Shown one piece after another: positions 47,804 to 58,230 of a stretch of DNA of 64,000 nucleotides. This DNA comes from Ruminiclostridium papyrosolvens C7. Lineage in GTDB: Bacteria > Bacillota > Clostridia > Acetivibrionales > DSM-1351. The stretch is taken from contig NZ_ATAY01000020.1 in the NCBI RefSeq assembly GCF_000421965.1, positions 248,001-312,000 on the forward strand, read 5' to 3'. Position numbers and translations under genes: made by a program. Every line of letters starts with the position of its first letter. The stretch's first letter is position 1. The notes beneath the pieces are model-generated. The model was not told where the DNA came from and searched no databases. It saw only the letters and a program-made list of their open reading frames with translations.

Positions 47804-48161
47804 ATTTGTTGTTGTTGACGATGCAGTATTTATGAGAACCTTAATTAAAAGAATGATTGAAGAAAATACAAACTATCATGTAGTAGGTGAAGGTGCCAAT
47901 GGCCGTGAAGCTATAGAACAGGCAAAGCGCAATCAACCTGATATAATGACTCTTGACATCACAATGCCAGAGATGGATGGAATTATGGCTATAAAGGAAA
48001 TATTGGAAGTAAGTCCTGCTACCAAGATAATAATGGTTTCGGCAATGGGGCAGCAGGCTATGGTAATAGATGCAATAAAAATGGGAGCCAAAGATTTTAT
48101 TGTTAAACCCTTTGATAAAACCAGGGTTCAACAAGCAATCGAAAATGTTATAAATCTCTGA
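47790..48161 (+). CDS. cheY: CheY-like single-domain response regulator
   Basis: 123 aa, one receiver domain only. Acid pair at residues 10-11 (VVVDDAV), phosphoacceptor Asp56 in MTLDITMPEMDG, Thr/Ser switch in IIMVSAMGQQ and Lys in FIVKPFDK. ATG 47790 has AGGAG upstream and lies inside the 3' end of rsmE. A chemotaxis role is likely but no che genes are in the window. Confidence 0.88.
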   Translation: MGELKFVVVDDAVFMRTLIKRMIEENTNYHVVGEGANGREAIEQAKRNQPDIMTLDITMPEMDGIMAIKEILEVSPATKIIMVSAMGQQAMVIDAIKMGAKDFIVKPFDKTRVQQAIENVINL

Positions 48162-48177
48162 TAATATGTCTATTATA

Positions 48178-48214
48178 TAAATGGGGGATAATGTCCTCCA
48201 TTTTATTTTTTATA
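48178..48214 (+). terminator. Rho-independent terminator of the dnaK operon
   Basis: AAATGGGGGA pairs with TCCTCCATTT (one G-U/mismatch), loop TAATG, then ATTTTTT. Confidence 0.8.
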
Positions 48215-48337
48215 AATTTTAAGTGATAACACATTATTACAGTAAACGTTGAAACAAATTAAAAACACTAGTAAATTGAAGTAAATTGATAAAAATATAT
48301 GAAAAATAGTAATTTATCCTTTAAATTCTGCAAATTT

Positions 48338-48347
48338 GTGTTATAAT
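48338..48347 (+). promoter_or_regulatory. Extended -10 promoter of yicC
   Basis: TGTGTTATAATAC: an extended -10 (TG ending just before TATAAT at 48342-48347). No good -35; AT-rich repeats lie upstream. About 60 nt before the yicC start. Confidence 0.6.
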
Positions 48348-48408
48348 ACTAAGCGGGATTAATAGTTATATTTTGGGTTAAATTTTATCCCAGTTACCGG
48401 AGGCATAT

Positions 48409-49290
48409 ATGGTTAGAAGTATGACAGGTTTCGGTAGAGGAACCTTTAGTGATAATGGCAAAGAATTTACTGTAGAAATAAAAACTGTAAACCATCGTTA
48501 TATTGATTTTTATATAAAATTACCGAGACAGATTGGTTATCTTGAGGAAAGAGTCAGAGAAGTAGCTTCTCAAAACCTTTTTAGAGGTAAAGTAGATATA
48601 TTTATATCATTCGAAGACCGCTCAGATAATTCCAGAAGTGTTACACTTGATGAGCCACTGGCAAGTGCTTACATACAGGCAGTTGAAAAGCTCAAGGAAA
48701 AATATAGCTTGAAGGACGACTTGAGTGTATCACTTATTTCCCGTTTTCCGGATGTTTTAAGAATAGAGAAAAATGAAGATGATGAAGAACATTTATGGTC
48801 TGTTCTTAAAAAAGCATTAGACTTGGCAATAACTTCGCTTCTCCAAATGAGAGAAAAAGAGGGAAATGAACTGAGAAATAGCCTACTTCAGAAAGCTGAT
48901 TATATGGAAACCATTATATCAGATATTTCCCAAAGAAGTCCTCAGGTTGTCACTGAATATAAGCAAAAGCTGGAGTACAGAATAAAAGAATTGCTGAATC
49001 AGCAAACAGTAGATGAAAACAGGATTGCAATGGAAGTGGCAATATTTGCTGACAGGTGCGGTGTAGATGAGGAATTGGTAAGACTGGGAAGTCACTTAAC
49101 ACAGTTAAGAGATATATTAAATATAAAGAAACAGCCTATTGGAAGAAAGCTTGACTTTTTGGTTCAGGAAATAAACAGAGAAATAAACACAATCGGTTCA
49201 AAATCAAATGACATAATTATTACAAAGAACGTTCTGGAATTAAAGAGTGAAGCAGAAAAAATAAGAGAACAAATTCAGAATATGGAATAG
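48409..49290 (+). CDS. yicC: YicC/YloC-family endoribonuclease
   Basis: 293 aa. [10 protein letters not shown] at the N-terminus and the C-terminal DUF1732 block [34 protein letters not shown] (core [14 protein letters not shown]). Homologues are RNA endonucleases involved in small-RNA turnover. First gene of the conserved yicC-remA-gmk-rpoZ operon. RBS CGGAGG. Confidence 0.93.
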   Translation: MVRSMTGFGRGTFSDNGKEFTVEIKTVNHRYIDFYIKLPRQIGYLEERVREVASQNLFRGKVDIFISFEDRSDNSRSVTLDEPLASAYIQAVEKLKEKYSLKDDLSVSLISRFPDVLRIEKNEDDEEHLWSVLKKALDLAITSLLQMREKEGNELRNSLLQKADYMETIISDISQRSPQVVTEYKQKLEYRIKELLNQQTVDENRIAMEVAIFADRCGVDEELVRLGSHLTQLRDILNIKKQPIGRKLDFLVQEINREINTIGSKSNDIIITKNVLELKSEAEKIREQIQNME

Positions 49291-49306
49291 ATATCAGGAG
49301 GATTGT

Positions 49307-49585
49307 ATGAAGCTTATAAATATTGGCTTTGGGAATATTGTTTCCGCTAACAGACTTGTAGCAATTGTAAGTCCGGAGTCGGCACCAATTAAAAGAATTA
49401 TTCAGGAAGCAAGAGACAGAGGTATGTTGATTGACGCAACATACGGAAGAAGGACAAGAGCAGTAATAATTACCGACAGTGACCATATAATATTATCAGC
49501 GGTACAGCCCGAAACAGTAGCTCACAGATTAAATACCAAGGACAACGATGACAATGAAACTGATGAAGATTCAGTAACCGAGTAG
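49307..49585 (+). CDS. remA: Extracellular-matrix regulator RemA (DUF370)
   Basis: 92 aa. The small DUF370 fold: [20 protein letters not shown] and [20 protein letters not shown]. RemA in Bacillus is a DNA-binding regulator of biofilm matrix and osmoprotection genes. RBS AGGAGG. Conserved position next to gmk. Confidence 0.93.
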   Translation: MKLINIGFGNIVSANRLVAIVSPESAPIKRIIQEARDRGMLIDATYGRRTRAVIITDSDHIILSAVQPETVAHRLNTKDNDDNETDEDSVTE

Positions 49586-49594
49586 GAGGAGATC

Positions 49595-50200
49595 ATGCAA
49601 CAAAAAGGCCTTTTAGTTGTAGTGTCCGGACCTTCAGGAACAGGAAAGGGTACGGTATGCAAAAAGTTGTTGTCTCAAAGGGATAATGTAAGGTATTCTG
49701 TCTCAGCTACTACCAGAATGCCACGTGAAGGTGAAATCGAGGGCCAGAGCTATTTCTTTGTTTCGGAAAGCAAATTTTTGGATATGATAAAGAATGATGC
49801 CCTCATTGAGTGGGATAAGTACTGTGACAATTACTATGGTACACCAAAGTCATATGTTGATTCCTGCATGGAAAACGGTATGGACATAATATTGGAAATA
49901 ACCGTTGAAGGGGCTCTTGAAATAAAGCAAAAGTACCCTGATTCCGTACTTATATTTATTCTGCCGCCGTCCTTTGATGAATTAAGAAGGAGAATAGAGT
50001 GCAGAGCTACAGAGTGTACTGATGTTATAGAAAAAAGATTGCAAAAGGCTGCAAACGAAATTAAATATGTATCAAAATATGACTATTTAATTTTGAATGA
50101 CAGTGTTGATGAAGCTGTTTTGAATATAGAAAAGGTTTTAGATAGCGAGCGGTTAAAGCCGTCCAGAAATACTGAAATGATAGAGAGCTTATTCAAGTAA
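49595..50200 (+). CDS. gmk: Guanylate kinase
   Basis: 201 aa. P-loop VSGPSGTGKGTV, GMP-binding YSVSATTRMPREGE and YFFVSESKF, YYGTPKSYV, lid ILPPSFDELRRRI. Phosphorylates GMP to GDP. RBS AGGAGGAG, 9 nt after remA. Confidence 0.97.
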   Translation: MQQKGLLVVVSGPSGTGKGTVCKKLLSQRDNVRYSVSATTRMPREGEIEGQSYFFVSESKFLDMIKNDALIEWDKYCDNYYGTPKSYVDSCMENGMDIILEITVEGALEIKQKYPDSVLIFILPPSFDELRRRIECRATECTDVIEKRLQKAANEIKYVSKYDYLILNDSVDEAVLNIEKVLDSERLKPSRNTEMIESLFK

Positions 50201-50218
50201 TACGGGAGGTATTATATT

Positions 50219-50425
50219 ATGATTTATCCTTCAATTAACGAATTGATGAAAAAGGTAGACAGCAGGTACACATTAGCAGTTGAGGCTGCAAAAAGAGCAA
50301 GACAATTAGTAGACGGGGCAAACAAATTGACTAAGTTTAACTCCGATAAAGAAGTTACTATTGCTATACACGAGATAGCAGAGGATAAAATAACATATGT
50401 TAGAACAAAGAGCGGGATAAAATAG
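50219..50425 (+). CDS. rpoZ: RNA polymerase omega subunit
   Basis: 68 aa. [29 protein letters not shown] with the R-x-Y-x-L-x-x-x-x-x-K-R-A-R core of omega. RBS GGGAGG. Usual place after gmk. Confidence 0.95.
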   Translation: MIYPSINELMKKVDSRYTLAVEAAKRARQLVDGANKLTKFNSDKEVTIAIHEIAEDKITYVRTKSGIK

Positions 50426-50438
50426 GGGGCGTTGTAAA

Positions 50439-51827
50439 GTGGCAGCTGAAAAGACAATGGAAAAAATAGTTGCATTAGCTAAAAACAGAGGGTTTGTTTA
50501 CCCTGGTTCCGATATATACGGAGGACTGGCAAATGCATGGGACTACGGTCCTCTTGGCGTAGAGCTTAAAAATAACGTAAAAAAAGCCTGGTGGCGTAAA
50601 TTTATACAGGAAAGTCCATACAATGTAGGAGTTGACTGTGCAATACTTATGAACCCTCAGGTATGGGTGGCATCAGGCCACGTAGGCGGTTTCAGTGATC
50701 CTTTGATTGACTGTAAGGATTGTAAAACACGTCACAGGGCAGATAAGCTTATTGAAGATTGGAATGCAGAAAACAATATTGAATTCAGAGTTGATGGTCT
50801 GAAAAATGAAGAATTAATGCAATACATAAAGGATAAAGGTGTAAAATGTCCTGATTGTGGATCTGCAAACTTCACTGAAATCAGAAAGTTCAACCTTATG
50901 TTCAAGACTTTTCAAGGTGTTACTGAAGACTCAAAGGCTGAAATATTTTTGAGACCGGAAACTGCACAAGGTATTTTTGTTAATTTCAAGAACGTACAGC
51001 GTACAACCAGAAAAAAAATACCTTTTGGTATCGGACAGATAGGTAAGTCTTTTAGAAATGAAATAACACCCGGTAATTTTACATTCAGAACCAGAGAATT
51101 TGAACAGATGGAACTTGAATTCTTCTGTGAACCCGGAAAAGACCTTGAATGGTTTAAATATTGGAAGGATTTTTGTTATAACTGGCTCCTAAGCCTGAAT
51201 ATGACAAAGGAAAATCTGAAGCTACGTGACCACGAAAAGGAAGAACTTTCACATTACAGTAATGCAACTACTGATATTGAGTTCCTTTTCCCATTTGGTT
51301 GGGGAGAGCTTTGGGGAATTGCAGACAGAACTGACTTTGACTTGAAACAGCACATGATTCATGCAAAAGATGACTTGTCATACTTTGATCCTACTACAAA
51401 TGAGAAGTACGTTCCATATTGTATAGAGCCGTCTTTGGGTGCTGACAGAGTTACACTGGCTTTCCTGTGTGATGCTTATAACGAAGAGGAAGTTGCAGAG
51501 GGTGACGTAAGAACTGTTTTAAAATTCCATCCTGCTATAGCACCTGTAAAGATAGCTGTTCTTCCGCTTTCAAAGAAATTGGGCGAAGAAGCAGAAAAGG
51601 TTTACCATATGTTAACTAAGACCTATTACTGTGAATATGATGAAACAGGAAGCATAGGTAAGAGATACAGAAGACAGGATGAAATAGGAACACCATATTG
51701 TATTACTTTTGACTTTGATTCACTTGAAGATAAGAGTGTTACAGTAAGAGACAGAGATACAATGCAGCAGGTTAGAATCAAAATTGAAGATCTTGCGGCA
51801 TATTTTGAAAATAAATTTGAATTTTAA
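50439..51827 (+). CDS. glyS: Glycyl-tRNA synthetase (single-chain type)
   Basis: 462 aa, class II alpha2 type. Start GTG with GGGGGCG upstream. [20 protein letters not shown], a zinc-like CPDCGSANF insertion, [13 protein letters not shown], motif 2 [20 protein letters not shown] (given by SFRNEITPG and RTREFEQME), and motif 3 [14 protein letters not shown]. No T-box precedes it; it appears to be the last gene of the yicC operon. Confidence 0.98.
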   Translation: MAAEKTMEKIVALAKNRGFVYPGSDIYGGLANAWDYGPLGVELKNNVKKAWWRKFIQESPYNVGVDCAILMNPQVWVASGHVGGFSDPLIDCKDCKTRHRADKLIEDWNAENNIEFRVDGLKNEELMQYIKDKGVKCPDCGSANFTEIRKFNLMFKTFQGVTEDSKAEIFLRPETAQGIFVNFKNVQRTTRKKIPFGIGQIGKSFRNEITPGNFTFRTREFEQMELEFFCEPGKDLEWFKYWKDFCYNWLLSLNMTKENLKLRDHEKEELSHYSNATTDIEFLFPFGWGELWGIADRTDFDLKQHMIHAKDDLSYFDPTTNEKYVPYCIEPSLGADRVTLAFLCDAYNEEEVAEGDVRTVLKFHPAIAPVKIAVLPLSKKLGEEAEKVYHMLTKTYYCEYDETGSIGKRYRRQDEIGTPYCITFDFDSLEDKSVTVRDRDTMQQVRIKIEDLAAYFENKFEF

Positions 51828-51842
51828 TAATAGAGTGTATGG

Positions 51843-51876
51843 AAAAGCAGGCATTTTACAATGCCTGCTTTTATAG
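51843..51876. terminator. Bidirectional terminator between glyS and padR
   Basis: AAAAGCAGGCATT/AATGCCTGCTTTT, a perfect stem with short loop and U-runs on both strands, between convergent genes. Confidence 0.87.
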
Positions 51877-51884
51877 TTATTAAT

Positions 51885-52478
51885 CTAATTTTCCTGAAAT
51901 CGTTTAAAATTATCATGGATACAGTCAATTTCCTGATTTCGACTATATATCTCTCGAATCCATTTGCACCACTTTATTGATAATTTTACGTCACATATTG
52001 CTTTCTCAAGCAGCAAATAAGAGCCGAATCCCTGTGATTTAAAGGAATCAAATTTATTGTTAACACCGGATGTCAGCTTATTCAGAGACTCAGTGTATCT
52101 AATAAGCTGCTTTTGGTACTTTTCTTCCATTTCACTAATTAACTTTTCAATAGTTGAACCGTCAAAACCTTGTATGCAATAGATTTTTAGCATCATTTCA
52201 TCTTTTCGAACCGCTTCATCAGTTGGTGACGAAATCCAATTCTTGAGAACTTCTCTGCCGGTATCCGTTATTTCGTAAACTTTCTTATCAGGCTTGCTAT
52301 TTTGGCCAACAATCGTATATGTAACGTATTGTTTTTCCTCCAGTTCAGCAAGCAATGGGTATATTGCACTGTGGGTAGTACGCCAGAACTGATTCAGCTT
52401 AAGCATTAAATCATATCCGGTCATTGGTTCGGTTGATAAAAAACTAAGTAACCCATAAGATAATTTGTTCATATGCAA
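51885..52478 (-). CDS. PadR-family transcriptional regulator
   Basis: 197 aa. N-terminal winged helix: LSYGLLSFLSTEPMTGYDL, THSAIYPLLAELEEKQYV, KVYEITDTGREVL. C-terminal long helices for dimerisation (about 110-190). It is divergent from an MFS exporter, and two matching palindromes lie in the 119 nt between them, so it probably represses both itself and the exporter. Confidence 0.9.
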   Translation of the reverse strand: MHMNKLSYGLLSFLSTEPMTGYDLMLKLNQFWRTTHSAIYPLLAELEEKQYVTYTIVGQNSKPDKKVYEITDTGREVLKNWISSPTDEAVRKDEMMLKIYCIQGFDGSTIEKLISEMEEKYQKQLIRYTESLNKLTSGVNNKFDSFKSQGFGSYLLLEKAICDVKLSIKWCKWIREIYSRNQEIDCIHDNFKRFQEN

Positions 52479-52488
52479 TCCTTATCCA

Positions 52489-52508
52489 ATATGTCAATAT
52501 TGACATAT
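52489..52508. promoter_or_regulatory. PadR operator 1
   Basis: ATATGTCAATATTGACATAT, a perfect 20-nt palindrome 11 nt upstream of the padR ATG. Confidence 0.75.
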
Positions 52509-52538
52509 TAAAATTACAAGTGTAATATGTAAAATATT

Positions 52539-52558
52539 ATATGTCAATATCGACATAT
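52539..52558. promoter_or_regulatory. PadR operator 2
   Basis: ATATGTCAATATCGACATAT, identical to operator 1 except at one position, 40 nt upstream of the MFS start. Centre-to-centre distance is 50 nt. Confidence 0.75.
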
Positions 52559-52597
52559 AATCAATTATTAAAAACAAACATCGTTAGGAGTTTTTTA

Positions 52598-54079
52598 ATG
52601 GAAATCAATGAACAAAGCAAATCAAATTATGCATTATTAATGACTGCATTAGTCACAGGCGCATTTCTCATGAGTCTAGCATCCAGTACTATTAATATAG
52701 CATTACCTTATTTAATGGGTCATTTTAATACCAGTCTTGACATGGTGAAGTGGACTATGACAGGCTTTATGCTTGCAACCGGAATTATGGCACCAATAAC
52801 CTGCTATTTTGGAGAAAAATTCAGCTATAAAAGAACATACCTGATTTCAATTACCGGATTTACATTATGCTCATTATTATGTATAGCATCTTGGAATGTA
52901 CAATCCTTAATAGCTTTTCGTATATTGCAGGGAATTTTTAATGGGTTTGCAGTTCCTTCAACCATGTCGATTATTTATCAGGTTGTACCCAGAGAAAAGC
53001 AGGGTTTTTCAATAAGCTTATGGAGTCTTTCTGCAATGCTTGCCCCTGCATTCGGGCCTACATTAAGCGGTTGGCTCATACAAATCTTTGATTGGAAAGC
53101 AATCTTTTTAATCAATATACCTTTTGGAATAATTGCAATACTATTAATTATTAAAGCTATTCCGTTTTATAAGCTGAATCCACCTGCAAGTTTTGACTTG
53201 TTCGGTTTTACAACATGCTTGGCAGCGAGCATCTTGCTTTTGACAACATTCAGCGAGGCTGCAAAATGGGGTTGGACCTCGCCTACAACTATAATATTTA
53301 TGGCAGTAGGTTTAATAGTTCTGACAGTATTTATAATCCGCGAATTGAAAGCCAAGAATCCTATTCTTAATTTGAGTATATTTAAAAATAAAGGGTTCAC
53401 TGTCAGTGTTATAATCAGGAGTGTCATTACGATGGGCCTCTATGCAGGGTCATTACTGACTCCGTTATTTTTACAAAATGCTCAGCATCTATCAGCTTTG
53501 GATGTTGGATTGATTCTGCTTCCGTCTTCACTGGTTATGGCGTTGAGTATGCTGATTGTAGGAAAACTATGCAACCGTGTTGACCCCAGAATTTTTGTTA
53601 TAACAGGAGTAATTTCAATGGCAGTGGGATCATATTTTTTGTCTCATTTAACCGTAGACAGCAGTCATACTTATGTAGTAGTATACATGATGCTCCGTAA
53701 TATGGGAATAGCATTGGCGACTTCTCCTATAACTAATATCGGTATGTCATCTCTGGATAGGAAACTTGTAGGCAGCGGTTCTTCCGTTAACAACTGGGTG
53801 ACTCAAAGTATAGGCTGTTTATCAATAGGTATTTTCACATCATTACTGACTTTTCAGGCAAAACAACATGCTGTTGACCTTGTAAAAACAGGTGATGCAT
53901 TAAAACTGAGCAAGGAACTTATAAGTGATAAGTCCTTTGTAATGGGTATAAATGATGTTTATTTCATATCTATGATTATAGTACTGATTGCGGTACCTAT
54001 CTGTTTCTTGTTAAAAAGAAGTAACCCGCACCAACAAAAATCGGTGTCTGTCAGTAGTAAAGTAACAACTGTAGAATAA
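52598..54079 (+). CDS. MFS multidrug exporter, DHA2 (14-helix) type
   Basis: 493 aa with about 14 hydrophobic helices. Motif C-like segments and the DHA2 signature features: LASSTINIALPYLMGHFN, WTMTGFMLATGIMAP, RILQGIFNGFAVP and APAFGPTLSGWLIQ. ATG 52598 has TTAGGAG seven nt upstream. Drug/proton antiport is the family role; the substrate is unknown, and its PadR partner suggests inducer-triggered export. Confidence 0.9.
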   Translation: MEINEQSKSNYALLMTALVTGAFLMSLASSTINIALPYLMGHFNTSLDMVKWTMTGFMLATGIMAPITCYFGEKFSYKRTYLISITGFTLCSLLCIASWNVQSLIAFRILQGIFNGFAVPSTMSIIYQVVPREKQGFSISLWSLSAMLAPAFGPTLSGWLIQIFDWKAIFLINIPFGIIAILLIIKAIPFYKLNPPASFDLFGFTTCLAASILLLTTFSEAAKWGWTSPTTIIFMAVGLIVLTVFIIRELKAKNPILNLSIFKNKGFTVSVIIRSVITMGLYAGSLLTPLFLQNAQHLSALDVGLILLPSSLVMALSMLIVGKLCNRVDPRIFVITGVISMAVGSYFLSHLTVDSSHTYVVVYMMLRNMGIALATSPITNIGMSSLDRKLVGSGSSVNNWVTQSIGCLSIGIFTSLLTFQAKQHAVDLVKTGDALKLSKELISDKSFVMGINDVYFISMIIVLIAVPICFLLKRSNPHQQKSVSVSSKVTTVE

Positions 54080-54121
54080 ATGAACACCAAGAGGAACTGA
54101 TTTTGCGATATTTGTAAAAGG

Positions 54122-54150
54122 TTGACAAGTACACTTTGAAAAAGTATATT
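54122..54150 (+). promoter_or_regulatory. Sigma-A promoter of the pantothenate operon
   Basis: TTGACA (54122-54127), a 17-nt spacer and TATATT (54145-54150). Confidence 0.85.
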
Positions 54151-54205
54151 ATACATATAATTAAGTTGGGTATATAACCAAATATGCTTATTGAGGTTAC
54201 TTGTA

Positions 54206-55051
54206 ATGAACGTAGGATTTATTGGAGCAGGAAAAGTCGGCAATACTCTTGGAAAATACTTTGAACAAAATAATATAGAACTGACGGGGTATTATGATAC
54301 TGATATGAATGCTGCAGTCGAAGCAGCAGATTTTACACTGTCGGTAGTATATACGTCATTAAGTGAGCTTGTTAAGTGTAGTGATATTATATTTATTACA
54401 ACCACTGATAATACTATACAAAACGTATGGGATGATATAAAAGAATTATCTATTGAAGGTAAAATAATCTGTCATTGCTCAGGAGCATTGTGTTCCGATG
54501 TATTTAAGGGGGTTGGCGAGAAAGGGGCATTTGGTTATTCAATTCATCCTCTTTTTTCGTGTAGCAGCAAAACCTCCTCATATAAAAATCTATATGATGC
54601 CTTGATAACAATTGAAGGAAGTCAGGAGCGTTTGCAGGAAGTAGAAGAATTGTTCAAAAGCCTTGGAAACAGTACCAGAATAATTGATTCGACCCAGAAA
54701 ATTAAATATCATGCTGCAGCGGTTTTTGCCAGTAATCAGCCGATTGCACTTGCCGGGCAGGGAGCAGACATTCTGGAACAATGTGGTTTTACCCGGGAAG
54801 AAGCAATAAAATCCGTTCTTTTTCTAATGGGTCATGCCATTGAAAATATTGAAAAACAGGGATTGGCAGAGGCGTTAACAGGGCCTGTTGAGCGTAATGA
54901 TATAATGACCGTACGAAAGCATCTTCAGGCTCTATCAGAAGAAGAAAAAAATATATATATTTCGTTATCCAGGAAATTAGTAAAAATAGCTAAAATTAAA
55001 AATCCTGAAAAAAATTACATTGAATTGGAAGACCTTTTAGGGCAAAATTAA
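54206..55051 (+). CDS. panG: Rossmann/DUF2520 protein, probable ketopantoate reductase PanG
   Basis: 281 aa. NAD(P)-binding [18 protein letters not shown], then the [10 protein letters not shown] and [12 protein letters not shown] segments and a helical DUF2520 domain ([30 protein letters not shown]). PanG-type enzymes replace PanE as ketopantoate reductase in some bacteria. Here it opens an operon with panB, panC and panD, and no panE is present, which supports that role. ATG 54206 has TGAGGT upstream. Confidence 0.85.
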   Translation: MNVGFIGAGKVGNTLGKYFEQNNIELTGYYDTDMNAAVEAADFTLSVVYTSLSELVKCSDIIFITTTDNTIQNVWDDIKELSIEGKIICHCSGALCSDVFKGVGEKGAFGYSIHPLFSCSSKTSSYKNLYDALITIEGSQERLQEVEELFKSLGNSTRIIDSTQKIKYHAAAVFASNQPIALAGQGADILEQCGFTREEAIKSVLFLMGHAIENIEKQGLAEALTGPVERNDIMTVRKHLQALSEEEKNIYISLSRKLVKIAKIKNPEKNYIELEDLLGQN

Positions 55052-55077
55052 GTAGATACGATAGGGGCGTTGATGGA

Positions 55078-55941
55078 ATGACGGTAGAAGGAAATAGAAT
55101 AAAAAATACAGCTGCGTCTATTCAAAATCAGAAAAGAAACGGCGATAAAATAAGTATGCTGACAGCTTACGATTATTCTACAGCAAAATTGATGGATGAA
55201 GCAGGAGTTAATTGTATTCTGGTGGGAGACTCGCTGGGCATGGTTATGCTTGGATATGAGAATACTTTATCAGTTACCATGGAGGACATGATACACCATA
55301 CGGCGGCAGTATCAAGGGGATGTAAGTATGCATTTATTGTTGCGGATATGCCGTTCATGTCTTATCAGACTTCTGTTTACGATGCTGTAGTAAATGCAGG
55401 AAGATTGATAAAGGAAGGAAATGCACATGCAGTAAAGCTTGAAGGTGGCAAGGAAGTATGTCCTCAGATAAAAGCAATTGTAGATGCAAAAATACCTTTG
55501 GTAGCACATTTGGGTATGACACCTCAATCCATAAATTCTTTCGGTGGATTTAAAGTACAGGGTAAAGATGAAGCAGCAGCCATTAAATTAATCGATGATG
55601 CCAAAGCTGTTGAAGCTGCCGGTGCTACTGCTGTTGTACTGGAATGTGTTCCGGCAGAGCTTTCAAAAATTATTTCAAATAAGCTTTCCATACCCACAAT
55701 TGGAATAGGCGCAGGAAAATATTGTGATGGGCAGGTACTTGTATATCAGGATATGCTGGGTATTTATTCTGATATCGCTCCTAAATTTGTAAAAAAGTAT
55801 GCTGATGTAGGTTCGGAGATGAAATCGGCATTTAGAAGGTATATAAGTGAAATAAAGGAATCAACTTTTCCGGAAAAAGAACATTCTTATAAGATAGATG
55901 CAGCGGTTATTGAGAAGTTGATTTCGGAGGATATATTATGA
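55078..55941 (+). CDS. panB: 3-methyl-2-oxobutanoate hydroxymethyltransferase
   Basis: 287 aa. [40 protein letters not shown] (cited by [10 protein letters not shown]), [26 protein letters not shown] (core HLGMTPQ) and [17 protein letters not shown]. Uses methylene-tetrahydrofolate to make ketopantoate. Overlaps panC by 4 nt. Confidence 0.97.
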   Translation: MTVEGNRIKNTAASIQNQKRNGDKISMLTAYDYSTAKLMDEAGVNCILVGDSLGMVMLGYENTLSVTMEDMIHHTAAVSRGCKYAFIVADMPFMSYQTSVYDAVVNAGRLIKEGNAHAVKLEGGKEVCPQIKAIVDAKIPLVAHLGMTPQSINSFGGFKVQGKDEAAAIKLIDDAKAVEAAGATAVVLECVPAELSKIISNKLSIPTIGIGAGKYCDGQVLVYQDMLGIYSDIAPKFVKKYADVGSEMKSAFRRYISEIKESTFPEKEHSYKIDAAVIEKLISEDIL

Positions 55942-56783
55942 AAGTAGCAAAGACGATAAATGAAGTAAAAATGATAGTCAATGATTGGAAAAAACAAGGC
56001 TTGTCAATCGGCTTTGTTCCTACTATGGGGTATTTGCATGAAGGCCATGGAAGCCTTATTATTAAAGCTCGTGAAAATTCAAAAGTAGTAGTAAGTATAT
56101 TTGTAAATCCCATGCAGTTTGGGCCTACAGAAGATTTGGACAAGTATCCCAGAGACTTGGAAAAGGATTCAAAGTATTGCGAAGAATTAGGTGTGGATTT
56201 AATATTCAACCCCGAACCTGGTGAGATGTATCCTGAGGGCTTTTGTACTTCTGTGGACATTTCGGTTCTGAGCGAGGAATTATGCGGGCTTAGCCGCCCG
56301 GTACATTTTAAGGGAGTATGCACTGTTGTAAATAAGCTGCTGAATATTGTAAATCCGGACAAAGCTTATTTTGGTGAGAAGGATGCACAGCAGTTGGCTA
56401 TCATAAGAAGGATGGTAAAGGACTTAAGCATGGATGTTGAAATTGTCGGCTGCCCCATTATCCGAGAAAAAGACGGTCTTGCAAAAAGCTCCCGAAATAC
56501 TTACCTGAACAGTGAAGAAAGAAAAGCGGCCTTGGCACTAAGTAAATCAATCTTCGCCGGTAAAGGTATGGTTAAAGAAGGATGCAGGGAAGTAGATATT
56601 CTTTTAAAGAAAATGAAAGATATCATAGACCAGGAGCCGTTAGCAAGGATAGATTATTTAAAAGCTGTAGACGCAATGACAATGCAGCAGGTTAATACTA
56701 TAGACAGACCTGTTCTGATAGCTATGGCGGTTTATATAGGAAATGTCAGACTAATTGACAATTTTTCTTTTATACCCGATTAA
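55938..56783 (+). CDS. panC: Pantothenate synthetase
   Basis: 281 aa. [17 protein letters not shown] (nucleotide-binding HIGH-like), [37 protein letters not shown] and [12 protein letters not shown] (KMSKS-like). The family usually has H-x-G-H-x-S-L, kept here. Condenses pantoate and beta-alanine. Confidence 0.97.
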   Translation: MKVAKTINEVKMIVNDWKKQGLSIGFVPTMGYLHEGHGSLIIKARENSKVVVSIFVNPMQFGPTEDLDKYPRDLEKDSKYCEELGVDLIFNPEPGEMYPEGFCTSVDISVLSEELCGLSRPVHFKGVCTVVNKLLNIVNPDKAYFGEKDAQQLAIIRRMVKDLSMDVEIVGCPIIREKDGLAKSSRNTYLNSEERKAALALSKSIFAGKGMVKEGCREVDILLKKMKDIIDQEPLARIDYLKAVDAMTMQQVNTIDRPVLIAMAVYIGNVRLIDNFSFIPD

Positions 56784-56815
56784 ACAATTTGATTGATTTT
56801 ATAAGAGGTGCAGGT

Positions 56816-57202
56816 ATGAATATTACATTATTAAGCGGAAAAATCCATAGAGCTACAGTTACGCAGGCGGAATTAAACTATGTAGGAAGTATCACCATAG
56901 ATGAAGATCTCTTGGAAGCAGCAGGGATTATGGAGTACGAAAAAGTTTGCGTAGTAAATATTAATAACGGCAAAAGACTTGAAACATATACAATTGCAGG
57001 TGAGAAGGGTTCGGGTGTGATTTGTCTAAATGGTGCAGCTGCCAGGTATGCACAAATAAGTGATAAAGTTATTATCATGGCATATGCACAGATGACCAGG
57101 GAAGAAGCCCAGAAGCATAAACCCAATGTAGTATTTGTTGATGGCAATAATCGTATTACCTGTAAAACCAACTACGAAAAGCATGGCCAAATTGTAGAAT
57201 AA
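56816..57202 (+). CDS. panD: Aspartate 1-decarboxylase proenzyme
   Basis: 128 aa. The self-cleavage site is Gly-Ser in [13 protein letters not shown], giving the pyruvoyl group on Ser; also [20 protein letters not shown] and NNGKRLETY. Makes beta-alanine for PanC. ATG 56816 has AGAGGTG upstream; the upstream frame from 56789 is not needed. Last gene of panG-B-C-D. Confidence 0.96.
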   Translation: MNITLLSGKIHRATVTQAELNYVGSITIDEDLLEAAGIMEYEKVCVVNINNGKRLETYTIAGEKGSGVICLNGAAARYAQISDKVIIMAYAQMTREEAQKHKPNVVFVDGNNRITCKTNYEKHGQIVE

Positions 57203-57204
57203 TG

Positions 57205-57308
57205 GTGTACGGTAATCGCCTGATTGGATAAAGGCGTCTCCTTTTGGGATAGTCTCCTGTTCACCGTACCAAACAGCTATTAGAAGTGAATGGGAGGGTT
57301 ATCCAACT
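57205..57308. ncRNA. Candidate structured RNA between panD and the L,D-transpeptidase gene
   Basis: Closing stem GTACGGT/ACCGTAC (57207-57213 with 57263-57269), inner stem CGCCT/AGGCG (57217-57221 with 57232-57236), and a loop TTGGATAA (57224-57231) that is exactly complementary to TTATCCAA (57299-57306), which allows a pseudoknot. It lies between convergent genes. It could also act as the panD terminator region, but there is no U-run. No known family was recognised. Confidence 0.4.
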
Positions 57309-57374
57309 GAGAACTAAGATAAATTAGAAATTCCAGTAATTTCAGACAGTACACCCATGACCTTTTCTAAAATC

Positions 57375-58085
57375 CTATTCAAATTCCGAATAACCCATTG
57401 CATTATAATCTGGCGTGGAAATTGTAACTTTTACTTTAAGATTATGATCTTTTTGAAATTGAAAGATAGCCTCTTTCAAATCATCCTCATATATACCTGA
57501 TTCATATCCATTAAAATATCCCAATTGTTTTAGCCTTTCTTGAACGGCCAGAACATCAGACCCCCTGTCTCCCGGTTTCAGATTTCTGAATCCCATTCCA
57601 AAGGGACCGAATGGGCCGTTCCGGATAACTACAGCTGTTCCCAAAGGCACTATATTGTATAGCTCTTTTATGTCCCTATTATACATACGTATGCATCCAT
57701 GACTTGCAGACCTTCCAATTGAAGCTTCATTTTTTGTACCATGAATCCCATAATTACCCCATCTGACATTCAAGCCCAGCCATCTTCCGCCGAAGCCTTT
57801 TCCCCATTGGCTTTTTTCAACTATTTTCCATTCTCCTATTGGAGAGGGCCATCCGGGTTTTCCCGATGCAATAGGGTATTTCTTTATACATTTATCATTT
57901 TCAAATAAATAAAGTGTTTTTTCATCTATATGTATCAATATCAGAAATTGTTGTTGGTTATTAGCTGCATGCCTTGTAAAGCTCCCTTTGATAACATAAG
58001 TATTAACTGCAAAAAAGAGAGCAATTGACATAATAAAAATTGTAAAGATATATAACAATCTGTTCCTATTTATCAAGATAAACAT
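57375..58085 (-). CDS. L,D-transpeptidase (YkuD) with peptidoglycan-binding domain
   Basis: 236 aa. N-terminal membrane anchor (about 8-30). YkuD domain residues 45-155 with YGIHGTKNE and the catalytic motif SASHGCIRMYNRD. C-terminal PG_binding_1 domain residues 170-232 (GDRGSDVLAVQERLKQLGY). It would make 3-3 cross-links or attach proteins to the wall, perhaps in the spore envelope given its germination-gene neighbours. Confidence 0.92.
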   Translation of the reverse strand: MFILINRNRLLYIFTIFIMSIALFFAVNTYVIKGSFTRHAANNQQQFLILIHIDEKTLYLFENDKCIKKYPIASGKPGWPSPIGEWKIVEKSQWGKGFGGRWLGLNVRWGNYGIHGTKNEASIGRSASHGCIRMYNRDIKELYNIVPLGTAVVIRNGPFGPFGMGFRNLKPGDRGSDVLAVQERLKQLGYFNGYESGIYEDDLKEAIFQFQKDHNLKVKVTISTPDYNAMGYSEFE

Positions 58086-58230
58086 GCTAAACCTCCCTCT
58101 AAAGAAATATATGCGGAATTATCTATTGTAAGAATGAGAGTCTTAAATATTAGTAAAAAACACCACTGCATACACATTAATACAAATGCACATAATATTG
58201 AAATAAAAAATAACGAATGAGTGGTTTATC

